Shown here one piece after another: positions 12,099 to 22,121 of a stretch of 64,000 bases of DNA (its first letter is position 1; every line of letters begins with the position of its first letter). Made by a program: the position numbers and the translations under genes. The notes beneath the pieces are model-generated. The model did not search any database. It was not told the origin of the DNA and saw only the letters and a program-made list of their open reading frames with translations. This DNA is from Microglena sp. YARC (Eukaryota > Chlorophyta > Chlorophyceae > Chlamydomonadales > Chlamydomonadaceae): positions 16,254,043 to 16,318,042 of the forward strand of contig CM039467.1 of assembly GCA_022414725.1 (NCBI GenBank), given 5' to 3'.

Positions 12099-13502
12099 AT
12101 GGAGAGCGTCATTATCAGTAATGGATGCGACCGAATTTTTCCTCTAAAGATTCGTGCTCCCACTGATTGGCTAGATGATTGCGCGCCAGCGGCCTCTGCT
12201 GCCGGAGATGAGTCTCCTTCCGCCATCTTGGAAGCCACCCCCCCCTCCAATACCTCCATTTCTCCGTCTCCTTCTCCTTTTGTCCAACGTCTCCGACCTG
12301 AGGTTGAGGATATTCTGATGCGCCTATGCTGTGTTTCCACACAGATTATCCAGTATGCAAGGTCGCCTCCACCCGCTGATGCCCGCTTTACCTACGACAC
12401 TGTAGACCTTGCTCTCCATAGCCATGAAGATGGCTATGCTTACGCAAGTCTGACGACTCAGAGGAAGATTACTCTGATGATTGTATGGAAGATCTACAGA
12501 GTGCCAGAAGTGGCGACTTCGGTGGAGTCACTCCCTCTTCTGCTACTAGGGTTTTCCACACCTCCACTGTCTCTCCGGTGTATGAGCCTCAATTGGCACC
12601 TTCTCCTGCGGTCTTCAAGCCTCCGTCTGCCGCTCTGCTTGCGCCGCTTCCACCGGACCTACCTGAGGTGGTCAAGCCGTCTTTGCTGCGGAGTTCGTCT
12701 CTTGGTCCTTTGGGTCCTCTACTCAACCTTGCAGAGCAGGCTCGCAACCCTGCAGAGCGGGCTCTTGGTGCTTACCATACTCGGGCTCGCGAGGCTGCTG
12801 CCACGAGTGTCCACAGATCTGCTGCTGGCACCTCGCAGGAGCCCCCTCCACCTCCACCGGTGGATCTGCCACCTGCGCCTGGCCCTCCGCCGTCTATGAA
12901 TCCTACGCTGTCCGGCATATCCTGGGAACATCTGCTTGATGGCACACCACCTGTGCGGCTGGCTGTGCGGGACTGCCGGCTTATTCGCCAAGCCCAGTAT
13001 GCTGGAAATTCTCTTGATCGCACTTTGTACGGTAGGCTGGATGAGGCAGCCACTCGGGCTAATCTAGATAGAAAGGGTCGCCCTAAGCGTGTGATGGCTT
13101 ACTCTGAGCTGGGTCATGAGTGTCGTGCTTTTCTAGGATCTGTGAAGGCAGGGATTAACTACCCTTCCCCTGGAGGTGTTACCTTTGGTGGGATTGGGCG
13201 TAGGAACAATGATCTCCGAGGTATCAGTATGTGAAGGTCCCTCTCAGTTTTGTTCCTGTTAGGCCTGATTTCGAGCTCGTTGCGAGTGTTGCGCGTTCCT
13301 TAGATCTCATTAGGAACTTAGATGATCAGCGCGCATATGATGCTGGCATTGCTGCCGAGTATTTTATGTCGGTTCGTGCCTCGTATGCTCCTGTGCCTGA
13401 TCCTCTTGCTGCTGGACCCTCGGCCTCTCATGGTGAGTCTCGTGTAGATCCTGCACTGTTGGGTTTTAGTGCCCTGCCCCTGGAACGTCAGGAGTTCATG
13501 TG
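12099..13502 (+). pseudogene. gag: Copia gag, 3'-truncated and frameshifted (element D)
   Basis: Three overlapping open segments (12,099-12,899, 12,485-13,234 and 13,231-13,503) follow the gag of the young copia element in order. They show an N-terminal acidic and Pro-rich part, the conserved SWEHLLDGTPP and DRTLYGRLDEAATRANLD region, then PDFELVASVARSLD and a segment ending RQEFM. At that point the coding sequence is cut and viral terminal repeat starts. At least two frameshifts separate the segments. The zinc knuckle and everything beyond are missing. Role when intact: retrotransposon capsid/nucleocapsid precursor. Confidence 0.85.
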
Positions 13503-13885
13503 AGTAAGTATGGCACTAGCGGCACGACGGCATCTTTCCCGAGTATATAGAAAATTCCGAAAAATGCAAAAGAAGGGTAGGTAAATTCCGCGACTGTCTA
13601 GCGATGGCCCGGGCTATTTGTTTTTGTGGGCGTTCTGTCGTCTTTCTCTCAAATGATCATGCAGTACCAACAATTCGCCTAATATTCGGGAGCTGACGCG
13701 ATTCGCCTAAGATTCGGGAGCTGACGCGACCATCACTGCGTGACGGGAGGTTACACGAATGGATAAGAAAAAATATGATTAGCCTAACGGCTAATGGATG
13801 CGAAGCATCAATCAAAATACGACAAAATACGACAAAATACGACAAAATACGATTCATTACACTTTGTTACACCTTTCTACTCTCC
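13503..13885. repeat. Left terminal inverted repeat of the virus
   Basis: About 383 bp are the reverse complement of 33,535-33,947, starting AGTAAGTATGGCACTAGC and ending ACCTTTCTACTCTCC. It contains two copies of the motif ATTCGGGAGCTGACGCGA and a decamer ACAAAATACG repeated about four times near 13,813-13,853. The right copy has a different number of these repeats. The repeat marks the virus end and is the expected integrase substrate. Confidence 0.95.
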
Positions 13886-14038
13886 GCGCAGGGTGCGACT
13901 GATATACCGGTTACCGTTCCGCCCCCGCTACTCGCAGGAGGAGGAATGGAGGACTGTTGGTTAGCGGAACGCCGCTGTTACTCAGCAAACCGTTTGGGCT
14001 TTCGCACTGTTCTTTTTGCTTTTGGTTCGTCCTTCTTA
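13886..14038. other. Subterminal spacer, no gene seen
   Basis: This is the unique sequence between the left terminal repeat and the integrase stop codon. It is GC-richer than the virus interior and has no convincing reading frame. Confidence 0.6.
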
Positions 14039-15059
14039 TCAAGAGCAGTAAACAATCTCGTCATAGGAATTAAATGCCTTTGATCTTTGCATCCTTCTGA
14101 TTTGATTGTCTTCTTTTTCTGGCTCTAATCTGTCTTTCACATTTGTAACAATGTTCATTTCGCTTGGTCTATATAGACGTTTGACTCCTTTGAGCTTGAA
14201 TCTGTATCCTATATGTTCTTCAATGGTGTAAATCTCTGTGGAAAACGTGGCTTTCTCCTTTTCAAAGGTCTTCTTCTGTAACATTACACGCACTCTGTCC
14301 CCTACTTTCATGGTCACTTTGTCATTCATCTTTTCATTCTTTTTTGACTGAGCTTCATATAGCTTTTGGCTGTAGTCATAATCATCATACACTTCTTCTG
14401 GGGTTGCATCTTTCAACCCAGAATGGCTGTATTGTTGTAAAGCTCAACAATATCACCAAGTGCATCTACCCATTTTTTAGTCTTGTTCTCCATTGAGTGT
14501 TTCTTTATCAAACCTTTCAGAGTCCTGGTAAAGCGGTCAACGATTCCCAGCTTGTTCCCCATCGGAGTAATGTGGTCTTCTTTTGCAACGTCTGTATAAA
14601 TCCTTATATTTAGTTCTTTATTGAAAGACTCAAATATTGAAGATGCAAAAAAATTATCTCCTGATACACTGTTGATATCTTCGTCTACATCGCCTATAAA
14701 TTTCTGATAGGCGTCTAAGACATCATTCATCTTGCCGCTTTTCAGTGGGTAACAATAAGCCTTTCTAGAAATGATGTCTATGCACATAAGAATTTGGTTT
14801 ATTGTTATTATTTATCCTCTTGCTCGACAATGGCATAATTGCTACATCGATTTGGAAAGATCTTGGAGGGGCGGTTATTTTGAATTTGAATTTGGTATTT
14901 TGTGGTTTTTGATATATTTGTGTGAGTTCTCGTGGATTGAAGTAATCTTCAATATCTCGTTTGGTAATCCCGTCATCTTTTAGCCTTGTAAATAGCTTTG
15001 CCTTGGACAGCAATTTTAGATTCGGATTATTTTTTAAAAATATATTCAAGATCCGTCAT
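14039..15059 (-). pseudogene. Retroviral-type (Polinton) integrase, frameshifted
   Basis: This enzyme would join virus ends to host DNA. The likely start is an ATG at 15,059 (MTDLEY), and the frame changes near 15,030, 14,780 and 14,415. The catalytic core shows FQIDVAIM (first Asp near 14,848), VSGDNFF (second Asp near 14,658) and GIVDRFTRTL near 14,538. The last position, where most DDE integrases have Glu, reads Asp. The C-terminal part, with VGDRVRV and YTIEEHIGYRFKLKG, resembles the SH3/chromo-like DNA-binding tail of Polinton integrases. It is the outermost gene on the left, next to the terminal repeat. The length, about 335 residues, fits the family. Confidence 0.88.
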
Positions 15060-15082
15060 CCTATATATATTAGTCGCTAAAC

Positions 15083-15380
15083 TTATTTTTTCGCGGTATT
15101 GCACTTATTGCACATTAATCTGCAATTCCACTTGAAGTGTGCAAATGCATTATCTATTCTGTCAACAGTACATTGAATTTTGCTACTCTTCTCCACATTC
15201 ATGTGTCCTTGACATCCAATACATACATTGTTTTTGATGTATTGCTCCTTGCACCATTCCACGTCTACATACTCCTCTAACATGTAGTCATAATCACGTT
15301 TCTTTGACCTGTCTTGTTTTTTGTATCCCTGTATTTTGTCTTTGAAGAACTCGTCTAACCTCAGTCTGTCAATCCATCTG
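15083..15380 (-). CDS. HNH nuclease domain, probably C-terminus of the polymerase-helicase polypeptide
   Basis: The domain reads CIGC, then TVDRIDNAFAH, then NCRLMCNKCN, which is the endonuclease VII-like HNH pattern of two CxxC pairs binding zinc around a DRIDN...H active-site turn. The stop is at 15,083. Upstream codons stay open back to about 15,380 and run straight on from the helicase after one frame change near 15,375, with no room for a separate promoter. I infer that it is the last domain of one large protein; it could instead be a small separate gene starting at the ATG at 15,283. Such nucleases cut DNA, for example at replication or recombination intermediates. Confidence 0.72.
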
Positions 15381-16660
15381 CAGAAAATATACGTCAGATA
15401 GCTTGCTGCACCTGGAAACAGCTGAGTATACCCATCTCCTGTCCGTGATTGTTAGCATATCTGTTATGACAAACTTCTCTGCAATGCAAGACCCTTGTTC
15501 GCTGTGACACGTATTACAGTGACTTAGCTCGAACCATTTGCAGATCATGTCGTGCGTTATATCTATTTTGATGTGTTCAGACGAGATGTCCTGTAGTTTG
15601 AATTCCTTTTTGGTCTGCCCGATTATTGTGTACCTCTGATTCGGACGCAACTTGGTTGTTGCTGTTTTCTCTTCCCCATCGTCCTTGTATTTATAACTCC
15701 TCGTGATATTGGTTTTGCAAACTAGCTCTTGGCCGAAGTGATATGTTTTGCCATCTGCCAGCGTATAGCATTGTGCTGCCTTCCGCTTTTTTACTTTTGT
15801 CCAGGCGCTCGTCTATAAAAAGTGTTCAAAACCTTTGAGCTGTACACAAGATAGCTGATTGCTCTATTGATTTTTAGCTTACTAACATCTTCTAACGAGG
15901 AAAGTATTCTATCCTTGAACCATTTTCTGATGGTTTTTTGTAAATCTTTGGTTTCGTCAAATAGGTCGTCTTGGATGAGGAGCATATCATCTCTGTCTTG
16001 TTGTGTTTTCAGTCTATGGTTGAATGTTAATGTATATTTATTATCGAATATTTTTTGCACATAGTCACATTTCATCTCAATTGTAGCATCATCATCAATC
16101 GATTCCAGTTGGTGTGAATCCCCATTGGCTATGAAACATATATGTGGGTGTTTGTGCATGAACTTGTTCATTTCATTCATATGTCTCCTGGTCATCAACA
16201 TTACTTCCTCGAATATGATGCTTTAATGTCATCTAGTGAAAATGCGTTGTTTCTTCCCATACTCTCCTTCGAAATTGAGGCCAATAAGATTGTGAAATGT
16301 GCATGCTTGGATATCATGTCCGTCTTCCCTGCTTTTCTTTAGCACATTGTTAACCTGGGAGTTATATGGGCATACCACCAATATTTCCTTATCCTCAAAA
16401 CGTTGTTTCTTATTTTCCCCAAAGGTTTATAGACATAGTCTTGAGCAGCATAGCTCTTTCCACAACCGGCAAACCCATCAATGATTGTTTTTGGTAAAAC
16501 CTTGTCAACAATACGAATATCTTGCTCTGGGTATGTTATGATTTGTTTTGTTTTGTATTGTACAATCTCGTTATTGGGAGGCAGAGATCCTTTCAATATC
16601 TTGTATTGACCGAAATATATGCCAATTCGCTGTTTGATACACATTCCGTCTTTTATTATG
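15369..16660 (-). pseudogene. SF1 (Pif1/RecD-like) DNA helicase domain, frameshifted
   Basis: The motifs come in order. Walker A GFAGCGKSY is near 16,476. A TFHNLIGLNF segment and a FEEV Walker B equivalent lie near 16,300-16,210. Motif III NGDSHQLE is near 16,126. The C-terminal EQGSC stretch and motif VI YSAVSRCSKLSD lie near 15,500-15,400. These identify a superfamily 1 helicase that would unwind the viral genome during replication. At least three one-base frame changes interrupt it. Its N-terminus follows the polymerase with no start codon or spacer of its own, and its C-terminus runs into the HNH domain, so a multidomain replication protein is likely. Confidence 0.82.
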
Positions 16661-18640
16661 CATATAGGCAGTCGGTTTTTACAGCAAGCACTTGATTGTC
16701 GACGCTCAGCTTTTCATATGCGTCATTGATCTGGAATCTTGCTAGATTCGTGAGGGCATACCTCATTGGTAGAAATCCGTTTATGAGCTCTTGTTTTCTG
16801 TGTGATGGTTACAATAAACACGTCGTCTGCCATAGGTATAACATTTCCTTTGTGTTTGTTTGCATATTCTACAGCATCAGATCTGTTCTTGAAAGATTTT
16901 TGAATGCCTGCTGTGTTGTGTTTTTTTCCAAAAAGCCTGATAGTTCGTTAGGGATTCCCTTTAACAAATCTTTTGGATGTGTTTGTACTTCCCCTCCCCC
17001 AAACACTGTTTTAATATAGTTTCTAGATACCTACACTTCTTCCACTCAACTCGCAGATATGCCAATATTGTGTATTTGAATTTCAAATTGCACAACTTCG
17101 TACCCATAAATGAGCATTTTATCCTGGTTGTAAATGGGGTGTTCCTCATCTATTCTGACGAGATACAGGTATCCTTTGTTGAACGGTTTCCTTTTAACTA
17201 TTCCGCCTGAGAATCAAGTGTTGTTTGCGTGAAGTTGTTTTGAAACGGGTCATCATATTCCACAACCTTTCGTTTCTTAGTCGTGAATTTTGCTTCATTT
17301 AGTGGTTTATCATCTATGTATGTGTAGAATATATCCCATGAATTTGTAACTGGGAACCCTGGTCCATCAACCAACATCCATATGCAAGTAAAGTAATGCT
17401 TATTGATATCAAACGCTGTAATCTCGTCAAGATCTATGGTAGACAGATCTTTGTCAACAAGCCTGCCCATTGGTACTCGATCTAAACATGTTTGAAAACC
17501 CTCACTGCTTCAATGCTCATCTCGGATTTAAATTTATTACTTAGAAACGATCCCTTCACTTCTGAGTCCAGGTTCTTGTAGTCTACAAACGTGTCTACGT
17601 CTAGAATTGGACATTTTGAAAACCCTTGCACTTGAGATGCATTCTCAACTGAGATGGCTATAGGTTTGTCGTCCTTTGTCACGATGTGGTTCAATTCTAA
17701 CCGTGAAATAATATGTCCAGTTTGCATGATCGGCTTGGGGTCGCATCCTTCTTTTTTGAACTAAGTTTAACAGAACTTCTTTCATATCTCCGTTGTAGAT
17801 GATTCTGATGTCCTTTTTTGATGCTTCTATTCCAGCTTTAATAATTGGAATATGTCTTCGTATTTGTTTGCCAAGTGATACATGTCTGTTGTAACCTTTT
17901 TGACTTTTGGCACTACAAAGTTGGATGACGGACGAGAGTACATGTCCTTCTTAGTTGTCTTGGCAAAAAGACATCACTTCGTTCTATGTTCTGCACATGT
18001 TCGTGCCAATATATGACACGTAGTTTCTGGATACTGTATGTTTTTGTTTGCTCCTCAAGTGGTGGCTCATATTTACATACTACCCTGTTTTCGTTGTCGT
18101 ATATTTCTGCTCCAAAACCATTCTTCTTGAACCACTTCAAATAATCCTCGACTGTCATGTCAATGTCAGACACTCCGTGATATTCTTTTTCGAATATATC
18201 CCAATAAATTGATTCAAATGTGAGTGTATGTTTATGATACTTCAATTTCTTGTTGTAGGAGTCGAATGCTGGCTGAAATCCATTCAGAATTGCTTCAATT
18301 GCACATGCTCCGTTGGGTAAATTCCGATTCCTGGTCCTTTTTATACTTGTTTGTAAGCTATCTCCTTTATTGTCCCACTCAAAAACGTATGAACTTACAT
18401 TCTGTATAAACAGTATGTATGTTATCCCTGATAGTCCTGTACAAGAACGGCCTATCAACTGTATTATTCACAGTTTCGTTGGAGGTAATTTTTAATTGCC
18501 AGGATTGTGATATGAGTCTTGTTAACAAAGCTGCCATACTTGGGTCGTCAATGTCAAGTCTGTTCAGTAGTTCTGCATATCCTGTGAAAAAAATGTTTTC
18601 CCAGCTAAAGTATTAGACACATACTCTCCCTCTTCAGTTT
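16661..18640 (-). pseudogene. Protein-primed-type family B DNA polymerase, frameshifted
   Basis: This would replicate the viral DNA. Motif A reads AFDINKHYFTCI near 17,410, the DxxxxY form typical of Polinton and virophage polymerases. Motif C reads VKTDCLY near 16,675 with the paired acidic positions reduced to T-D, also seen in this group. Between them MRYALTNLARFQINDAYEKL fits the segment after motif B. The region 17,480-17,900 has the TGHIISRLEL strand found upstream of motif A. An N-terminal segment (17,913-18,458) with NGACAIEAILNGF is of unknown function. The start is not clear; open codons begin near 18,640-18,700. More than six frameshifts are present. The reading runs on into the helicase domain. 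Confidence 0.85.
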
Positions 18641-18663
18641 TTTTTTGTATATTTGTCTTGGTT

Positions 18664-18703
18664 AATTTCGGCCAAAACCAACAATGTGTCTGGGGCCGAA
18701 ATT
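18664..18703. promoter_or_regulatory. Perfect 10-bp hairpin upstream of the polymerase gene
   Basis: AATTTCGGCC and GGCCGAAATT form a perfect stem around a 20-base loop. It sits between the polymerase gene and the next leftward gene. By position it could be a transcript end for the upstream gene or a control element for the polymerase. The function is inferred only from position. Confidence 0.4.
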
Positions 18704-18740
18704 CTTAAAGGACGAAAAAGCGTTTGTGATAGAAATACAT

Positions 18741-19070
18741 TTATACACATACAAAGTGTTGCTGGCCTGATTGAAAAAGCTCGAATTCGACTAACCTTTT
18801 GGAGCGTTTTTTGGTAGCGTTCCCTATCATATTGTACCTTCTTTTGCCTCTTAACCCTTTTTGCCTCTCTCTTTCATGTAGTTCTTGTACCATTCCACAG
18901 CATTATAGAACTCTTCTACTGAATTCGTGACCCTGTTCGATCACATACTTTTTGGTAATCCTGCGTGGAGCTTCTCCTGATGCTACCAAATGCTTTTTGT
19001 ACCATTTGCCAAAGTTGTATTTGATGCCATTATAATTCTGTAATATATTAATATGTGAAACAATCTCTTA
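18741..19070 (-). pseudogene. Small basic viral protein, frameshifted, function unknown
   Basis: The open codons read YNFGKWYKKHLVASGEAPRR, then after a frame change VEEFYNAVEWYKNYMKER, and end with a very Lys/Arg-rich tail. I do not recognise a named family. The charge suggests nucleic-acid or virion association. It lies in the leftward arm between the polymerase and a protein with DPEYR repeats. There is no clear ATG: a TAA precedes the open region near 19,070. The end is placed at 18,741 in one frame but could be lower in another. Confidence 0.5.
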
Positions 19071-19131
19071 AGCGTCTTACTTAAAATACTCAAAAAAAAA
19101 ATGTTGCATTTCAATTTTTAAATGAAACACT

Positions 19132-19418
19132 TTACTCCGACAGTTTCTGCCAATAATAACGCCTTTTTTCTTCTCTTTTTTTTGCATGATATAGTCTTGC
19201 GCGTTCATTTCGTTTTTCGCGAAATTCAGGATCATTTTGGTACCTGTTCCTGGTATATGCTTGTTGCTCTCACGATATGCCTCATCTGTTTGATACCGTT
19301 TTACAGTTGCAAGTCTGGCGAGATTATTTACATAAGCACGATATTCAGGGTCTTCTTTCATTTTCGTCTTGTGGATTTCACTAGAATAAGTGTGAACTTT
19401 GATGCAAGATTCGCTCAT
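19132..19418 (-). pseudogene. Small basic protein with DPEYR-type repeats, one frameshift
   Basis: The start is an ATG at 19,418 (MSESCIKVH). The protein shows MKEDPEYRAYVN, then VKRYQTDEAYRESN, then after a frame change near 19,255 RYQNDPEFREKRNERARLYH. This is the same about 28-residue motif three times, ending in a Lys/Arg-rich tail at a TAA at 19,132. The D-P-E-[YF]-R core followed by basic helices suggests a repeated DNA-binding or packaging motif. I do not know a named function. A second fragment of the motif lies just upstream, so the motif has been duplicated between genes as well as within one. Confidence 0.6.
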
Positions 19419-19488
19419 CTTATTATTTACTTGTAGTATATAATATGCTCAAGATTCTTAAGTACGATTCAATTTTATTTTAATTCAC

Positions 19489-19620
19489 TTACACAGACTC
19501 TGCCTTCAACATAGCCTTCCGTTCCTTCGATTTTGCATTATAGATCCGCGAACGTTCATTTCGTTGTGCACGGTATTCTGGGTCATTCTTATACCGTTCA
19601 TTCTTCAATTTTTCTTTAGG
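19489..19620 (-). pseudogene. Second DPEYR-motif fragment
   Basis: An open stretch reading ERYKNDPEYRAQRNERSRIY, then a basic tail, ends at a TAA at 19,489-19,491. A TGA stop precedes it in the same frame and no ATG is present, so it is a fragment or has lost its start to an indel. It is clearly related to the gene at 19,132-19,418. Confidence 0.5.
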
Positions 19621-19656
19621 TAATCAACCTCGACTGATAAACCCTTATTGCACCAA

Positions 19657-20256
19657 TTAGATGTGGTACAAGGAGTTGTAATTGAGACCCAATCTCTCTT
19701 TTTCTGAGTCTAGGAATCTCACAGCTTCTGGACAAACGCCTATCACTTCTTGGGCATACAGCCCAATTTCCACTGCATTTTTAAGCATCTCCCTTGAACG
19801 TGTATTTTGCCGGCTGCAAAGATTTGATCGCCTTCAATGACTCCTCAGGGTTGAGTATTCAATATGATTTTTATATGACTTGTCAGAAAGGTTAATGTAT
19901 GATCCCGTCTGGTCAATCCTAGCTTTGGTCATGAATTCGAAGAGGAAATTGAATGATTCACTTACCCCATCGCTCAAGAAAGATATGCTCCCATTAATCT
20001 CCGACCCTGTGTCTGCAAAGTGAATCAAACCAGGCCCATTGCTCAGTCTGCGTTGGTAGTTCAAGACGACTCACCTTCACTCCCGGGACCAATAGCAACA
20101 AAAGCGTTTTGTACATTCAATTGGTCTGTAAGATCATTGTAAGACCCTGAAAATAAGGGGGCTTGTTTATAAGTGCGTTATAGTCTCCTGAAAAACTGTC
20201 GTGATCTTTTTGGTGTCTCTGGGCTGAGCAAATATATACTGAGAGGTGTTGTACAT
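19657..20256 (-). pseudogene. Fibre-like protein with C-terminal S74 endosialidase-chaperone domain, frameshifted
   Basis: The likely start is an ATG at 20,256. The N-terminal part shows SGDYNALINKP followed by SGSYNDLTDQLN, matching the SG[SD]YNDLTNKP repeats of trimeric phage and algal-virus fibres. A middle part has ADTGSEINGSISF. The C-terminus shows LSDKSYKNHIEYSTL, SLKAIKSLQPAKYTF, EIGLYAQEVIGVCPEAV and LGLNYNSLYHI. Those are the ordered landmarks of the peptidase S74 chaperone, which trimerises a fibre and then cleaves itself off. The Ser-Asp at the domain start is where cleavage would be expected. It is read in about four frames. The role inferred is host-cell attachment. It is the first gene of the leftward arm. 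Confidence 0.78.
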
Positions 20257-20279
20257 TAATTTATAACATAATTTAAACC
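20257..20279. promoter_or_regulatory. Very short divergent gap between the two viral arms
   Basis: The fibre ATG (20,256, minus) and the first rightward ATG (20,280, plus) are about 23 bases apart in AT-rich sequence. If both starts are right, the two promoters must overlap the opposite genes. A promoter role is inference; no TATA consensus can be assigned with confidence. Confidence 0.35.
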
Positions 20280-20867
20280 ATGAGGTCCAGAAAAAATGTG
20301 GGGAAAACAAAAACAAAAACAAAAACAAATACAATCAAACAAAGAGGGATACTACAAACCAACGAGCAACAACAATTAATGTTAAATTACCTGCTGATAG
20401 GACACTCCCTCGAATGATGGGATTCAACCCTTATGCATATGTAATAGAGATCCAAAACAACCCCATCAAAATATGATAGCTCAGGCTGTAAATGGGGTAT
20501 CTGCTGTAGAACAGCTTGCTAGATCTGCGAGGGCTGCCATGACTCAACAAAACACTGCACCACAAAATGTGTTTTCAAGGAACTAGGACGTATATAGACC
20601 ACTTACCTAGACCACCTTCCTCTCGACCATCTCCGTCTAATGCCAATTATGCAGCACCTAAAAAACGGTATGATTTGAGGCGGTCACTAGATTAGATTTG
20701 ACTTCAGGCACGCATCACCAGATTCAAGTGGCCAATCTAAGAGGGAGGTGCTTGCAATTGCAACCGAATACCAAGAACGTTCTAATGAGCCTGGATTACA
20801 AAGACTACTTGACAAACGGAGAACCAAAAATCATTATATAGATATCTATAATTATCTGAAAAAATAA
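20280..20867 (+). pseudogene. Rightward-arm basic protein of unknown function, frameshifted
   Basis: This opens MRSRKNVGKTKTKTKT. After frame changes it reads NGVSAVEQLARSARAAMTQ, then PRPPSSRPSPSNANYAAPK, then REVLAIATEYQERSNEPG, and ends at a TAA at 20,865-20,867. The four segments are contiguous and end-to-end, so they most likely made one basic, low-complexity protein. I do not recognise it. The position just before the capsid gene suggests a virion or assembly protein. Confidence 0.5.
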
Positions 20868-20905
20868 ACTTTGATTATTATCAAAATATAGAGTATATAA
20901 GCTAC

Positions 20906-22087
20906 ATGTCTGCATACCCAAAAAACCTCCAGTACATTACAAAACGGATCTCTAACTATAGTCGAGCAACTAAACGGCTGTCCACCCTTAATAGTACTTC
21001 TGCAACCAACAATGGTGTGATTACAGTCGACATGCTTCCAACACTTTGATAGATACTGATAGCCTGATAATGAGTTTCAAAGCAATCACAGATACTGGGG
21101 CATGCCAAGGAACATTGAATCAATCATACAAAGGTGCGACTTGGAAGTGAATGGCAAGTGATAGGAGGGTTCTCCAATTATAATCAGCTTTTTAATATTA
21201 TTGCTGATACATCCTTTGGTGCAGATTGCCACAACAGACGTAAGATTGTCCAATCGGGAGGTGATGGTTCAGCTATTCCCATCGGTATTCCAAAAGATTA
21301 TTGCATTTTGTAATTGGCTGACTCTCAATAGCTTTCAGCCCAGCATATTGGATACCAAACTCCTAGGGCAGGTTCGCCTTAGGATACAGCTAGATGGATC
21401 CAATTGTCTAATTGGGGGAGGGACAATTTATTCTATCAGACATTTCATTCAGTGTTGATACTATCTCAATAGATGATGGGCTCTTTGATGCGCACACAAT
21501 GCCTTTCTGCAAAATGGAGGTGTGTATGAAATCATGTTCAAGAACTATTTTTCATTTTCATCAGCTGCATCAAGTTATAGCCAGTCCACCAAATTTAGTG
21601 TGTTCGTCCCAGTCGTTTAATCGAGCTTGGGGAATATTTTTAGACCAATCACCTACTGGAGCATTGGATGCAGTGACCAAAAAAACTGTAACACGTTCGT
21701 CAGGAAAGCGACTGGAATGGAAAGTGCTCAGTTCACTATCAATGGGACTTATTATCCAGATTTTAGGGCCAATGTTGGACAGTGTTTTTTTCGTTAACAC
21801 AAAGTTCTTACAACCAATTGCAGGACACCCTAGGAGGGTCAAGTCCCCTTTGTGATTCATTTGCAAGCTGGCGTGATAAATTCTTTGTTCTCTCATGCAA
21901 GTTCTGCCACAATGATGATGAGTTCATGTCGGGCATTGACACAAGAGGGAACAGTTCGATTGGAGCATTCGAGTCTCAAGCCGTTAGTGGAGCAGCAGGC
22001 TCAGCCAACTTGACTGCAATGGTGTTTATTGAGTGTAGTAGCATGATCCGTGTGGGAGCGGGGAGGATGCTCGAATTAGTTCTATAA
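20906..22087 (+). pseudogene. Major capsid protein (double jelly-roll), frameshifted
   Basis: This is the main shell protein of Polinton-type virions. The start is an ATG at 20,906 (MSAYPKNLQYITKRI). Landmarks are NNGVITVDMLP, then SNYNQLFNIIADTSFGAD near 21,180, NSFQPSILDTKLLGQVRL near 21,340, then SQSFNRAWGIFLDQ near 21,610. The C-terminal strand is AMVFIECSSMIRVGAG, ending at 22,087. The order and spacing fit the capsid protein of Polinton-like viruses at about 390 residues. At least six one-base frame changes break it. A second capsid-like gene follows 35 bp downstream. Confidence 0.85.
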
Positions 22088-22121
22088 ATAACAAATAATT
22101 ATAAATGTAACAATAATATAA

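Larger units (their letters stand above)
11605..13502 (+). mobile_element. Copia element D, truncated inside gag
   Basis: A 5' LTR and gag in plus orientation stop abruptly at the left end of the integrated virus (13,503). No continuation of this copia element is found on the far side of the virus, where gypsy sequence begins instead. The leader right after the LTR reads GGTTACGGGCTT, which aligns with GGTTCTGGGCTT in the young element and is a candidate primer-binding site. Confidence 0.85.

Noticed and set aside
12115..13053. Minus-strand open frames opposite copia gag
   Set aside because: They are antisense to a well-matched gag, Arg/Gly-rich from the complementary Pro/Ala codons.
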